A stretch of DNA of 51,603 nucleotides. Source: Bradyrhizobium sp. AS23.2 (lineage in GTDB: Bacteria; Pseudomonadota; Alphaproteobacteria; Rhizobiales; Xanthobacteraceae). The translations under genes and the position numbers were made by a program. Under the pieces are notes generated by a model. It was not told the DNA's origin. It saw nothing but the letters and a program-made list of their open reading frames with translations, and did no database searches. Where the stretch lies: positions 1 through 51,603 of the forward strand of contig NZ_LGHM01000165.1 of NCBI RefSeq assembly GCF_001908185.1, in the 5' to 3' direction. Shown piece after piece: positions 7,811 through 16,419 of this stretch (position 1 is the first letter of the stretch; each line of letters opens with the position of its first letter).

Positions 7811-9013
7811 GTGGCGCTCTCCCGAACGATTGTCATCGCTGGTGCCGGAATCGGTGGACTGACGGCCGCGCTTGCGCTCGCGGCCCGCGGCTTCCGCGTT
7901 GTCGTGCTGGAAAAGGCCGAGCGCCTCGAGGAAGTCGGCGCCGGCCTGCAACTCTCCCCCAATGCCAGCCGCGTGCTGGTCGAGCTCGGCCTCACCGAAC
8001 GCCTCAAGCTGCGCGCCGTGACCCCGGAGGCGGTCTCGATCATGAGCGCGCGGGCCGGCGGCGAGCTCCTGCGCATGCCGCTCGGTGAAGCGGCGTCGGC
8101 GCGCGCCGGCGCCCCCTACTGGGTGGTGCACCGCGCCGACCTGCAATTCGCGCTTGCCGGCGCAGTCTCCGACCATCCCGACATCGACCTGAAGCTCGGC
8201 GCGACCTTCGAAGACGTCGCACCTCACGCCAAGGGACTGACGGTCGTCCATCGCAGCGGCACGATACGCCGCAGCGATCTGGCAAGCGCACTGATCGGCG
8301 CCGACGGTATCTGGTCGACAGTACGCCAGCATCTGTTTCCCGAGGTGCAGCCACGCTTCTCCGGACTGATCGCCTGGCGCGGCACGCTCGATGCCACGCA
8401 GCTGCCGAAGGACTACACCGCGCGCCGTGTGCAGCTCTGGATGGGCCCGAACGCTCATCTCGTTGCCTATCCGATCGCGGGCGGACGCCAGATCAACGTC
8501 GTCGCGGTGCTGCCAGGCACCTGGAACAGGCCGGGCTGGAGCACGCCCGGCGATCCCCTCGAGGTGATGGACGCCTTCGCCGCGCCGCGCTGGCCACCGC
8601 CGGCACGGATGATGCTCGCCGCGGTCGATACCTGGCGCAAATGGGCGCTGTTCGGCGTGCCCGACGGCTGCCCCTGGAGCAAGGGCTCAGTCGGGCTGCT
8701 CGGCGACGCCGTGCATGCGATGCTGCCGTTCGCCGCGCAAGGCGCCGGCATGGCAATCGAGGATGCCGCCGTGCTCGCGCGGCAATTGAGCAGCGAAGCC
8801 GCCGAGAGCACCGCGGGCATCACTGCCGCGCTGAAGCAATATGGCCGCACACGCCAGGCGCGCGTGCGGCGGGTGCAGCGGACCGCGCGGCAGCAGGGCC
8901 GCATCTATCATTTCAGCGGGCCGCTCGCGATCGCGCGCGATCTTGCGATCCGCGCGCTCGGCCCGGAACGCATGCTGGCGCGGCAGGACTGGATCTACGG
9001 CTGGCGGCCCTGA
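7811..9013 (+). CDS. FAD-dependent aromatic monooxygenase (salicylate / 3-hydroxybenzoate hydroxylase type)
   Basis: 400 residues from a GTG start, the normal length for single-component class A flavin hydroxylases. Visible motifs are the FAD Rossmann GAGIGG at 11-16, followed by an acidic residue in VLEKAE, the DG motif in ALIGADGIWSTVR (about 150-165), and the GD motif in GLLGDAVHAMLPFAAQGAGMAIEDA (about 290-315; written in parts, GLLGDAVHAM and GAGMAIEDA). These enzymes use NAD(P)H and O2 to hydroxylate aromatic rings in the cytoplasm. No ring-cleavage genes sit beside it, so the substrate stays open. It may be cotranscribed with the zinc-finger gene 19 bases upstream. Confidence 0.88.
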   Translation: MALSRTIVIAGAGIGGLTAALALAARGFRVVVLEKAERLEEVGAGLQLSPNASRVLVELGLTERLKLRAVTPEAVSIMSARAGGELLRMPLGEAASARAGAPYWVVHRADLQFALAGAVSDHPDIDLKLGATFEDVAPHAKGLTVVHRSGTIRRSDLASALIGADGIWSTVRQHLFPEVQPRFSGLIAWRGTLDATQLPKDYTARRVQLWMGPNAHLVAYPIAGGRQINVVAVLPGTWNRPGWSTPGDPLEVMDAFAAPRWPPPARMMLAAVDTWRKWALFGVPDGCPWSKGSVGLLGDAVHAMLPFAAQGAGMAIEDAAVLARQLSSEAAESTAGITAALKQYGRTRQARVRRVQRTARQQGRIYHFSGPLAIARDLAIRALGPERMLARQDWIYGWRP

Positions 9014-9030
9014 TGCGAAGCGCTTAGCTT

Positions 9031-9456
9031 TCAGCGCACCGTGCGACCGGATTTTGGAGCAGGCTTGGCGGCGGCCGCAGACGGCGGCGCGGCAGGCGGT
9101 GCCGTCTCCGTCGGCGTTTCCCGACACCTGTTGCGGCGCCAGGCGTCGTCGACGAGCTGCGACTGCCCGCGCACCGCGATGTAGTCATTGCGATAGGCGA
9201 GCTCGGCCACGACAGCGCCCCCTGCCCCGGTCTCCGCCTTGTCCATCAGCCTCTGCAAATCCGCAGTGCGGGCGGTGAGCGCCTTGCGCTCGGCCTCGAG
9301 CTGCTTGCAGTCGTACAGTTCGTATTTGCCGGGATCGGCGAAGGCTGGAGCGATCGTTTCGCTCATGCCGGCGCAGCCGGACAGCGCGACTCCAGCCGCA
9401 AACGGCGCGAGCAGCGCGCCAAAGACGCGCAGGCGATGGGAAAGCGAAGCAGCCAT
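9031..9456 (-). CDS. Predicted lipoprotein
   Basis: 141 residues. The N-terminus MAASLSHRLRVFGALLAPF ends in a lipobox (ALSGC, cysteine near residue 28), so the mature protein should be anchored to a membrane by lipidated Cys. The mature part includes a helical stretch (YDCKQLEAERKALTARTADL) that may form a coiled coil, then RNDYIAVRGQSQLVDDAWRR with a second conserved Cys, and ends in a disordered Pro/Ala/Thr-rich tail. I recognise it as a rhizobial conserved protein without known function. It is convergent with the monooxygenase gene. Confidence 0.75.
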   Translation of the reverse strand: MAASLSHRLRVFGALLAPFAAGVALSGCAGMSETIAPAFADPGKYELYDCKQLEAERKALTARTADLQRLMDKAETGAGGAVVAELAYRNDYIAVRGQSQLVDDAWRRNRCRETPTETAPPAAPPSAAAAKPAPKSGRTVR

Positions 9457-9629
9457 GCCGGATGAATAGTCCCCGTGGATTGAGAATGCCTAAAGCAACA
9501 ACAGATGTCCGGATTGAGGCTTTGCCTTATGCGGCCGGCTCACTTAAGGAAGAACCGTCCATCCGGCCCGCGAGGCCCCCAGCCCAGACAGCCGGACAGG
9601 GACTTAAGTGTTTGATCTCGTTGGATCAA

Positions 9630-9718
9630 GCGGGCATGGCGGAATTGGTAGACGCAAGGGACTTAAAATCCCTCGGTGCGCAAGCGCTGTGCCGGTTCGA
9701 CCCCGGCTGCCCGCACCA
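9630..9718 (+). tRNA. tRNA-Leu (anticodon UAA)
   Basis: A complete class II tRNA. The acceptor stem GCGGGCA pairs with TGCCCGC at the 3' end, and ACCA is encoded. The D-arm is GCGGAATTGGTAGACGC. The anticodon stem AGGGA/TCCCT encloses the loop CTTAAAA, giving anticodon TAA. A long variable arm (CGGTGCGCAAGCGCTGTG) marks a leucine or serine type, and the T-arm is CCGGTTCGACCCCGG. It reads UUA codons, which are rare in this GC-rich sequence. I saw no integrase or duplicated 3' end around it. Confidence 0.97.
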
Positions 9719-9775
9719 CGAGATCTGACACGGACTCGCTGCAACGGGCTCCAAGACGCAGGCCTGCGCCCACGG

Positions 9776-11305
9776 CTAGTAATTGAGGCGCACGAGTACG
9801 GCGTTGATTCCAAAGGGGCTGGCCGCAGCCAGATCGCAAGCGCCGTGTCGCACGAAGACACAGGCCGTCATTTCATGGCTCGTCAGTGCACAGGTTCGTC
9901 GCGAAAAATTGGCCGGCAATTCGCTCGCCAGGCTTAAAGGGCCGATGATGCGGTTGAAGCCGCGTTCGTGCTGTTTCACCAGAGCCGGCAGCTGCCCCTT
10001 GGCCAGAGGGTCGGCCGGATAAAAGGAATAGACGGGACGGCCGACGGCAAGTTGCCCGCGCCCGGGTAAGAAGGGGTCGTGCATGCCGTACAGGGCCAGG
10101 CCGCAGAGGTCCGGATCGGCGTCGAGTTCCGCCGCCAACCGGGCCTCGCCCGTGCCCCGCATCCAATTGTCGCGCATGATGTAGGTTGCGCCTGACAATC
10201 CGAGCGACAGCAGCACCCAGCCCGCGCAAACAACAGGAAGCGCCGAGACGCGCCAGGCGCGTTGCCGGCGCATCATCTGGACCCAATCGCCGGAGCCAAG
10301 TCCCGCAGCGATGATCAGCAACACGATCGACAGGAAGATGAAGCGGTATTCCTTGTGCACGATCATGCTGTGAAACGCGACATTCACGATTGCCGCGACG
10401 ATCAGCAGAGGGACATGCCGCCAGCCACGCCAGAGCGCCAGAAACATAAGCAGCGTCGCGCCCGACCACAGAATTGAAGTCAGATGGACGTAGGCGAACG
10501 CCGGCGCGACACCGAATTCCGATGCGCGGTCATGCAAGAGATTCTGCTGAATGTTTTGGACGAGCCACGCGAACGGCGTCGAGCCGTGCGCGACGTCGAT
10601 GCCAGCCGCGATCGCCAGAGCGACGCATCCTCCGCCAATCAGCGGAAGCGCGTTTCGCAAATCCCTCAAGCACGCGCCGAGCACGAACACCGCACAGGCC
10701 GGCGCATATTGAAAGCGCCAGACAAAGGCGAGCGCGAGCAGTGCGCCGCCGATGAAAAGGCGGTTTCGCGAGAGTTCCCCCGTCAGCAGCAATGCTGCTG
10801 GCAAGATGATGGCCGTCGCCAGCGGTTCGCTCAGCGTGTGAGGCGCGAAATAGACCAGCTCGAACCAGACAGCGGCAGCCAGCGCTGTGACGATGGCGTG
10901 CGCCCGCGAGATTCGTGCGCCGAAATGCCAGGCCGTCACCACGATCGACAGCGAGGCAAGTCCGACTAACAGGCGCGGCACGACGAAGGCACCCCACCCG
11001 CCCGGCGCAAGCCAGTCTCCCAGCGCGACCGGCCCCGCGAACAGGGTCGGCAAAAACCAGCTCCGGATGCCGTCGCGCCATTCCCAGGTGACGACGCCCT
11101 CATGGCCGAGCAGGCGCCAGGCAGGCTCCAGATACTGATAGATCTCGTCGGCATGGTTGATGTTCGGCCAGAAGGCGAGCGGCAGGCGCACGGCCGCAGC
11201 CAGCAACAGCACTGCACAGAGGATGCCGTACCGCGCCGCAAAGCTCTTGGCCTTGACGGCTGGGGCAGTGACGGCGGCGGACAGAACTGCGGCGCTGGCT
11301 GTCAT
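9776..11305 (-). CDS. GT22-type (Alg9/PIG-B-like) mannosyltransferase-like membrane protein
   Basis: 509 residues from the ATG at 11305. This start overlaps the upstream gene's stop as ATGA, which argues against the longer frame. It has about ten membrane spans. The first outer loop carries the GT-C acidic motif (NINHADEIYQYLEPAW), and about two thirds along there is HKEYRFIF, the HKE-x-RF signature of the Alg9/PIG-B/GPI-mannosyltransferase family (Glyco_transf_22). These enzymes use polyprenyl-phosphate sugars on the periplasmic side. A soluble C-terminal part (about 390-509) follows. The acceptor is unknown. It forms a two-gene operon with the next membrane protein. Confidence 0.8.
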   Translation of the reverse strand: MTASAAVLSAAVTAPAVKAKSFAARYGILCAVLLLAAAVRLPLAFWPNINHADEIYQYLEPAWRLLGHEGVVTWEWRDGIRSWFLPTLFAGPVALGDWLAPGGWGAFVVPRLLVGLASLSIVVTAWHFGARISRAHAIVTALAAAVWFELVYFAPHTLSEPLATAIILPAALLLTGELSRNRLFIGGALLALAFVWRFQYAPACAVFVLGACLRDLRNALPLIGGGCVALAIAAGIDVAHGSTPFAWLVQNIQQNLLHDRASEFGVAPAFAYVHLTSILWSGATLLMFLALWRGWRHVPLLIVAAIVNVAFHSMIVHKEYRFIFLSIVLLIIAAGLGSGDWVQMMRRQRAWRVSALPVVCAGWVLLSLGLSGATYIMRDNWMRGTGEARLAAELDADPDLCGLALYGMHDPFLPGRGQLAVGRPVYSFYPADPLAKGQLPALVKQHERGFNRIIGPLSLASELPANFSRRTCALTSHEMTACVFVRHGACDLAAASPFGINAVLVRLNY

Positions 11306-12831
11306 GGTTTTTTGGCTTCGCCGGCAAAATCGGGCCTGACGTAAACAGTCTCGTAAGCGCCGGTGTACTGCTCGCGCCAGCCGCGCTGCTCGACGAGAAA
11401 GTGCCGCAGCTGGTCGTGCGCCTTGACCCACAGCACGGCGTCGATCCGGTACTTGTCGAGCACCGTGTCCCACGCCGCCTCGTCGACCTCCCAGCTTACC
11501 AGCGTGAAATAATCGCGCAGCAGATCGTCTGGATAAGACGTCGCGGCGCGGCCGTCGACGAACAGGGGGACCGTGCCGTGAGTGCGGAAAATCAGGTATC
11601 CGCCGACATTCCAGTTGTTCAGGACCCGCGCGCCGGCAAAATGCTTTTGCAGATAGCCGGCGTCTTCGCTCGACAGCATCTCCGGAAGCGCGAGATCAGG
11701 CGCAACGCGCAGGTAACCCATCGGCAGGGTGCACAGACCGACGATGCCGGCGGCGAGCAGCGGTCCACGAACATCGCGATTGGTGAACCGCGCAGGCAGC
11801 AACCGGTCGATGTGAAGCGCCAACGGTCCGGTCGAGAATATGAAGAAGAACGCGATGTACCTGAACTGATAGAGCCCCAGGATCAGGAACAGCCAGGACA
11901 TCAAGCGTGGTTCGAGCGGGATCGGCTTCGAGTTTCGAAAGCGCAGCTCGAGCGCGACGAAGGCGAGCATGTACAGAATGCCGGGAAGACTGCCCGGCAT
12001 CTCCATGTTGTGGTAGTAGGACAGCCACTCGCCAATATTGCCCTGGACGAAGTGCCCCATCGTCGCGGCTGCACCGGTGTAGATGTTCCAGCCGAGCGGA
12101 TTGACGAATGTAGCAGCGAGACATCCGATTCCGGCAAGCGCATAGATCCTGAGATCGGCCCAGGCGCCTCGGAGCAAGGCTGTGCCGAAGAACACACCGA
12201 TCACGAAAAACCCGAGCAGGAAGCCGCCGTGCAGATTGGCCCAAAGCACCATCAGTAGAGGAAGCACGAACCACCGCGTTCGCCTCAGGCATTCACGGTA
12301 GAAGACGACGCAGAACAACATTGTGCATGTGTTCGGCGACACCGCGAGATACATGTTCGGCGCCGCTTCGTAAGCGGGATAGAGCAGGCACGCCAGGAAG
12401 ACGGAGATGCAAACCGCTATCGGCGACGCGCCGAAGCCGAGACAGATGGACGTGAGGGTGCCGACGATCGCCGCGCCACATACCACCGCAAACAGGACGA
12501 GGCCGCCAAAGCCCGCATATTGAAACGTTGCACTGGCGAGCGCGTCCCAGAGCCAGGACAGATTGAACCATGGCTTGTCGCCGTGGGTGAATGACCAGGG
12601 GTCATGGAGAGGGATACTGTTTCGTTCACGGATGAGATCGCCGGCGGCGAGGTGCCAACCCAGGTCGTAGTGACCAAGCAGAACCGGCGCGTTCAAAACG
12701 TAGAACAGGCCAATGAACGAGATCAGGAACAGATAGATTGCCGATCTGAGGAAGAACGGGCTGATCGCGTTCGCAACCTTGTCGAATGTCGGCTCGTGCC
12801 AGACCTGGTGCTGATCCATCGCTTCCCTCAC
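11302..12831 (-). CDS. GT-C-like polytopic membrane protein
   Basis: 509 residues with about ten to eleven membrane spans. After the first span comes an outer loop with YDLGWHLAAGDLIRE and HDPWSFTHGDKPWFNLSWLW. This pattern (D-x-x-WHLA-x-G, then P-hydroxyl-DP-S-T, then W-N-W-L) recurs in bacterial predicted GT-C glycosyltransferases. The C-terminal 130 residues form a soluble domain (VLNNWNVGGYLIF, VFVDGRAATSYP-like). It is cotranscribed with the GT22-like gene through an ATGA overlap, so both may act on the same lipid-linked glycan. Substrate and product are not known. Confidence 0.75.
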   Translation of the reverse strand: MREAMDQHQVWHEPTFDKVANAISPFFLRSAIYLFLISFIGLFYVLNAPVLLGHYDLGWHLAAGDLIRERNSIPLHDPWSFTHGDKPWFNLSWLWDALASATFQYAGFGGLVLFAVVCGAAIVGTLTSICLGFGASPIAVCISVFLACLLYPAYEAAPNMYLAVSPNTCTMLFCVVFYRECLRRTRWFVLPLLMVLWANLHGGFLLGFFVIGVFFGTALLRGAWADLRIYALAGIGCLAATFVNPLGWNIYTGAAATMGHFVQGNIGEWLSYYHNMEMPGSLPGILYMLAFVALELRFRNSKPIPLEPRLMSWLFLILGLYQFRYIAFFFIFSTGPLALHIDRLLPARFTNRDVRGPLLAAGIVGLCTLPMGYLRVAPDLALPEMLSSEDAGYLQKHFAGARVLNNWNVGGYLIFRTHGTVPLFVDGRAATSYPDDLLRDYFTLVSWEVDEAAWDTVLDKYRIDAVLWVKAHDQLRHFLVEQRGWREQYTGAYETVYVRPDFAGEAKKP

Positions 12832-13080
12832 GACAAAGCGAGCCTGACGGCTCTGCGCGCCCGGTGATCGCCGGATGCGAGCTTTGTCGCTGACTTAGGG
12901 GCAAGTTATCTAAAGTGGAGTAAATTCGGACGATGCAATCGGTGGGGTTTGGCCGGAGGAGACCGGCCCTAATGCAGCTTAACCGGGCCGGCAAGGCTGG
13001 GACGGAGGTGTTCGAACGCCCACAAGCTTTTGTTTACACTTGAAAAACTGTCGCCCAATGTTTGTTGGAGATCGGCAGTG

Positions 13081-13290
13081 AGTGCTGATGATGCACCGCA
13101 AGCCGCCGCATTGATCGAGGGATTACCCGCCGAGATCGACATGGCCGATACGGCCTATGACCCCGATCATTTACGTCAAAGCCATCGCCGACGTGCGCTC
13201 AAATATCCGCTCGACGAGCATCTCTATGCCCAACGCCATCTCGTCGAATGCTGTCTCTCACCCCAAAGCGCCACCTCGAAAAAGGCGACA
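13081..13290 (+). pseudogene. IS5-type transposase remnant
   Basis: The frame reads DDAPQAAALIEGLPAEIDMA, DTAYDPDHLRQ, then ALKYPLDEHLYAQRHLVECC. These are the C-terminal blocks of IS5/ISL2-like DDE transposases (the second Asp in the D-TAYD block and the RHLVEC-F region with the catalytic Glu). The family normally has about 13 residues between the DHLRQ and RALKYP blocks (IADKGA...). Here they are missing and the frame is scrambled (SHRRR). After ECC the frame no longer matches. The N-terminal two thirds and both terminal inverted repeats are absent, so this is a dead fragment. It lies directly beside the 3' end of the GT87-like gene. Confidence 0.75.
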
Positions 13291-13294
13291 CGCG

Positions 13295-14578
13295 TCATGG
13301 ATGCAGGCCTTCCAGCTCGAGGCGTCTCGGCTCGGCGCGAAAATCGAGCAGCACGATCCAGAAGCATGTCAGCGCGATAATGAGGAGGCTAAAGCCGCCC
13401 TCGAATGTATGTCCCGTAATCGCGATCAGCGCAGGAAGGAGGAGGCCGACGATAAGAACGGCGGCGAGTGCCAAGGCTGGAAGATCGACGATGAGAATCG
13501 CGGCATAGAGCGCGAGCTCGAAGAAGGCATATTCCTTGAGCCGCGGCGAGCTGAGATAGAGCGCAAACATCGCTAGCACCGTGACGCGCGTGGCCGCGCA
13601 GGGATGATCCATCAGCCAGCGATCCAGTCGCGTCAGAAGCGATCCCACTCCCCGCTCCGGTGCGCTCCCGACCGCGCGCAGGACGGACAGGGCGAACGGC
13701 ACGAGCACGAGCGCGGACGCGCCGAGCGCGTAGGTCGCGAACATGGCCGGCTTGCTGTCGCCGAACCCGACGTGATCCATCAGGCTGTCCGCCAGCAGCA
13801 GCAGCGACGGATTGATTTCCACGAGATCGACGGAGTGCTGGTTCGGGATCCGGCCCGATATGGCAAGTAGCCAGGTCGAGAACAGATCGGAGTACAACAT
13901 CCTCGATATCAGGATCGGCAATGCGAAGCCGAACGTCGCCACCGCGATCAACGTGAGCTTGCGCCCGCGCGGCAGCGGCAAGAAATAGAGCGCGGCCAGT
14001 ACGGGACAGAACACCAGCTTGAACGAGGTCACGAGGCCGAGCAGCGCAGCACCGGCGAGGCGAAAGGAAAAGCTCCGATCCTCCCATACACCGGATGCAG
14101 GTGGGCGAAGCAGGAGCTTCAGCGCGATCGCGGTCAGCACGCCGCTCAGCATCGCGAAATTCCCCGACGCCAAGACCCATTCGAAGCCGACGAATGCGCC
14201 GAGGGCACAGAGCACCCTGAGCCCCACATCGCGCGAACTCGCTCGCGTTCGGCCGAGACCGGGAAGCAGCAGGCCGCAGAGTACGGCGAGGACAAGATAG
14301 ACGACTCTGTAATGGTCGACGAGAAAGCCACCCGCGCATAACGGGCGGAAGACGTCCAGCGTCACTGGCAGATAGGGATAGGAAAACCTGGTGCCCTTCA
14401 GATTCTTGACGAAATAGGGATCGAGCCCGTCGACATGGGCGTCGACCGCCGCGCAATTGACGCGAGCGTCCCAGCCATAATTGATGTCGAGCGTGGCATC
14501 ATTGGCGAGATTGCCGAGCACCAGCAGTGCGGTCAGCGCGATGAGGCAGGCAAGCCAGATGTTTCGCCTCGCGGTCAT
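13295..14578 (-). CDS. GT87-like (DUF2029) membrane glycosyltransferase
   Basis: 427 residues from the ATG at 14578 (MTARRNIWLACLIALTALL). It has about ten membrane spans. The outer loop after the first span carries the family pattern DARVNCAAVDAHVDGLDPYF, and PYLPVTLDVFRPL follows. This matches the alpha-mannosyltransferase-like GT87 family, which uses polyprenyl-phosphate-mannose in other bacteria. The family assignment comes from this pattern and the membrane layout, and the donor and acceptor are inferred. It ends five bases from a transposase remnant, so its downstream context has been rearranged. It is in the same orientation as the two GT-C-like genes beyond the remnant. Confidence 0.75.
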   Translation of the reverse strand: MTARRNIWLACLIALTALLVLGNLANDATLDINYGWDARVNCAAVDAHVDGLDPYFVKNLKGTRFSYPYLPVTLDVFRPLCAGGFLVDHYRVVYLVLAVLCGLLLPGLGRTRASSRDVGLRVLCALGAFVGFEWVLASGNFAMLSGVLTAIALKLLLRPPASGVWEDRSFSFRLAGAALLGLVTSFKLVFCPVLAALYFLPLPRGRKLTLIAVATFGFALPILISRMLYSDLFSTWLLAISGRIPNQHSVDLVEINPSLLLLADSLMDHVGFGDSKPAMFATYALGASALVLVPFALSVLRAVGSAPERGVGSLLTRLDRWLMDHPCAATRVTVLAMFALYLSSPRLKEYAFFELALYAAILIVDLPALALAAVLIVGLLLPALIAITGHTFEGGFSLLIIALTCFWIVLLDFRAEPRRLELEGLHP

Positions 14579-14827
14579 GTCGACCGAGGGTCCCAACCAT
14601 CGTGCTGTACCGGTCACGTCGGACACCGCGAAATACCTGTCTTGCCGGGTTCCCTCGGCGCCGTGCGCGGCGCCTCGACAGGCCACAATGGACAGGATGA
14701 GTTGCGGATTCATCTCCCCGATTCCCGTCCCCGATCTTATGGTGAATACCTGGTTGTCGCCTCGCGGCCCGGACGGCAGCAAAACTGGTCGCTCGCCATC
14801 CTGGCCGCCCAAACAGCCAGGCGGCGC

Positions 14828-15607
14828 CTATCGCGACGAGCGGGCGGCGAGCCACGCGTCGAGTGCTTCGCGCGTGTCCCGTGTCGCCGCCATACGCGCG
14901 AACTGCTCGCTCTCGATGGCGAGGCCTTCCGAGATCGAGACGTTGAGGCCCCGCGTGGCCGCCGTGATGACCCGGGCAACCGCCAGGCGCGAATGCCGCG
15001 TGATGCGATCGGCCAGCGCGAAGGCGGCGTCCAAAAGCTGTGCGTGCGGCACGACGCGGTTGACCAATCCCATCTCGTGAGCTCGCTGTGGTGAAAAGGA
15101 ATCTCCGGTCAGGAGGTATTCCAGCGCCCGCTTCCGGCCTGCGAGCCGCGGCAGGCGCTGCGTGCCGCCAAAGGTCGGCGTGATGCCAATCGCAATCTCC
15201 GGCTTGGCAAAACTCGCCCGCTCGCTCGCGACGGCGAGATGCACGGCTTCCGTGATCTCGCAACCACCGCCGAAAGCGATGCCGTTGACCGCAGCGATGA
15301 TCGGCTTCGGAAACGCTTCCATGCGCGCCGTCATTGCCTGCCCGCGCCGCACGAAGTCCTTCACCGCGACATCCGGCCCGGCCTTCACGCTCTCCGAGAA
15401 CTCGGCGATGTCGGCGCCGGCCGAGAAGGCTCGATCGCCTGCCCCGGTCAGGATGACGGCACGAATATTCGCATCATCCTCGATGCGGTCGAGGATCGCC
15501 ATCAGGCGGTCGATCAGGGCGTAGCTCAGGGCGTTGAGCTTGTCCGGGCGATTGAGCGTGAGCAGCGCGACATCATCGCGCGTTTCCGAGAGTACGAGAT
15601 TGGACAA
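14828..15607 (-). CDS. Enoyl-CoA hydratase
   Basis: 259 residues from TTG at 15607, chosen because AAGGAG lies seven bases upstream. The frame stays open far upstream but there runs through the promoter and the divergent regulator gene. It is a crotonase-fold enzyme acting on 2-enoyl-CoA. The oxyanion-hole blocks FSAGADI and NGIAFGGG are present. Both catalytic glutamates of hydratases are kept: Glu in GGGCE and Glu in AKPEIAIG, followed by PTFGGTQRL. It is divergent from a TetR gene with an operator between them, so it is probably repressed by that regulator and may serve degradation of a carboxylic acid that is not evident here. Confidence 0.92.
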   Translation of the reverse strand: MSNLVLSETRDDVALLTLNRPDKLNALSYALIDRLMAILDRIEDDANIRAVILTGAGDRAFSAGADIAEFSESVKAGPDVAVKDFVRRGQAMTARMEAFPKPIIAAVNGIAFGGGCEITEAVHLAVASERASFAKPEIAIGITPTFGGTQRLPRLAGRKRALEYLLTGDSFSPQRAHEMGLVNRVVPHAQLLDAAFALADRITRHSRLAVARVITAATRGLNVSISEGLAIESEQFARMAATRDTREALDAWLAARSSR

Positions 15608-15662
15608 GTGCAGTCTCCTTCCAGATCGAACAGGCGGGGAAGTCAGCACAGCGGTCTTGTCG

Positions 15663-15686
15663 TGTATACTCACTAGGCGGTATACA
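15663..15686. promoter_or_regulatory. Operator palindrome between enoyl-CoA hydratase and TetR genes
   Basis: A 24-bp imperfect palindrome with outer arms TGTATAC / GTATACA and a central CTAG. The middle bases on each side (TCA / GCG) do not pair. It lies 55 bp from the TTG start of the hydratase gene and 8 bp from the regulator's ATG, so one bound TetR dimer pair could control both promoters. This is the usual arrangement for divergent TetR regulators. Confidence 0.7.
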
Positions 15687-15694
15687 TTGGATCG

Positions 15695-16276
15695 ATGTCC
15701 AGGAATGGCGACAACACACGCGAGCAGATCGTCGTCGCGGCGACGCGTCTCTTCTATGGTGAGGGCATCCGGGCGGTGAGCATGGATGCGGTCGCCGAGA
15801 AGGCGGGCGTCACCAAGAAGACGCTTTACTACCACTTCACCAGCAAGGACGAGCTCGTCGCCGCGACCATCGCGGCCAGGGATCAGCCGACGCTCGAGCT
15901 CTACATGCGCTGGTTCGCGGAAACCGAGGGCACTGTGGCCGACAAGGTCCGCGGCCTCTTCACAAAACTGGGACGGTCGGTGGATACGCCACGGTGGCGA
16001 GGCTGCGGATTCCTGCGCACGATCGCCGAGCTCGCAAACACACCGGCACATCCAGCGGTCAAGGCCGGCGCGGCGCACAAGAAGCGTTTCGAAGCATGGC
16101 TCGAAACGGAATTGCGCGGCCACGGCATTCCCGATGCATCCGCGCTCGCACGCCAGCTCGTGATCCTGCTCGACGGCGCAACGACCGTGATGCTGATCCA
16201 TCGCGATCTCGACTATGTCGACACCGCGGGAAAATTGGCGCTCGGCCTGGTCGAGCAGGCCCGTCGCGCCGGTTGA
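15695..16276 (+). CDS. TetR/AcrR family transcriptional regulator
   Basis: 193 residues, the usual TetR length. The N-terminal helix-turn-helix domain covers about residues 7-53, with REQIVVAATRLFYGEGIRAV and the recognition region VAEKAGVTKKTLYYHFTSKD. The C-terminal helical ligand domain contains RGCGFLRTIAEL and LLDGATTVMLIHRD. It is divergent from the enoyl-CoA hydratase gene, with a palindrome in between, which suggests repression of both genes and release by an acyl-CoA or related ligand (inference). Confidence 0.92.
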   Translation: MSRNGDNTREQIVVAATRLFYGEGIRAVSMDAVAEKAGVTKKTLYYHFTSKDELVAATIAARDQPTLELYMRWFAETEGTVADKVRGLFTKLGRSVDTPRWRGCGFLRTIAELANTPAHPAVKAGAAHKKRFEAWLETELRGHGIPDASALARQLVILLDGATTVMLIHRDLDYVDTAGKLALGLVEQARRAG

Positions 16277-16288
16277 CGGACGCCACTC

Positions 16289-16307
16289 GCCGTCCCAGGG
16301 GGACGGC
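16289..16307 (+). terminator. Hairpin after the TetR gene
   Basis: A perfect 8-bp stem, GCCGTCCC / GGGACGGC, with a three-base loop, 12 bases after the TetR stop codon. No clear T-run follows (TGCCTCATCAATT), so it may be a 3'-end hairpin rather than an efficient intrinsic terminator. Confidence 0.35.
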
Positions 16308-16393
16308 TGCCTCATCAATTCTTGTCCGCCCCCGCCCTGCCTGACAGCCATCCCGAAACATGGGTTGTGCGCTGCAACATAGAAGATAAAAAG

Positions 16394-16410
16394 CCTCTGA
16401 ATTTCAGAGG
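16394..16410 (+). promoter_or_regulatory. Perfect palindrome overlapping the exporter's ribosome binding site
   Basis: CCTCTGA-ATT-TCAGAGG is a perfect 7-bp stem with a three-base loop. Its 3' arm contains the AGAGG that begins the ribosome binding site (AGAGGTGAG) of the MFS gene starting at 16420. As RNA it would mask part of that site. As DNA it could be an operator. Confidence 0.4.
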
Positions 16411-16419
16411 TGAGCTTTC

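Noticed and set aside
9630..9718. tRNA-Leu as an integration site of a genomic island
   Set aside because: No integrase gene follows and no copy of the tRNA 3' end was seen downstream.
14828..16351. Long minus-strand frame that would extend the enoyl-CoA hydratase by 250 residues
   Set aside because: The extension crosses the operator and runs antisense to the TetR gene. The TTG at 15607 has a good ribosome binding site and gives the normal protein length.
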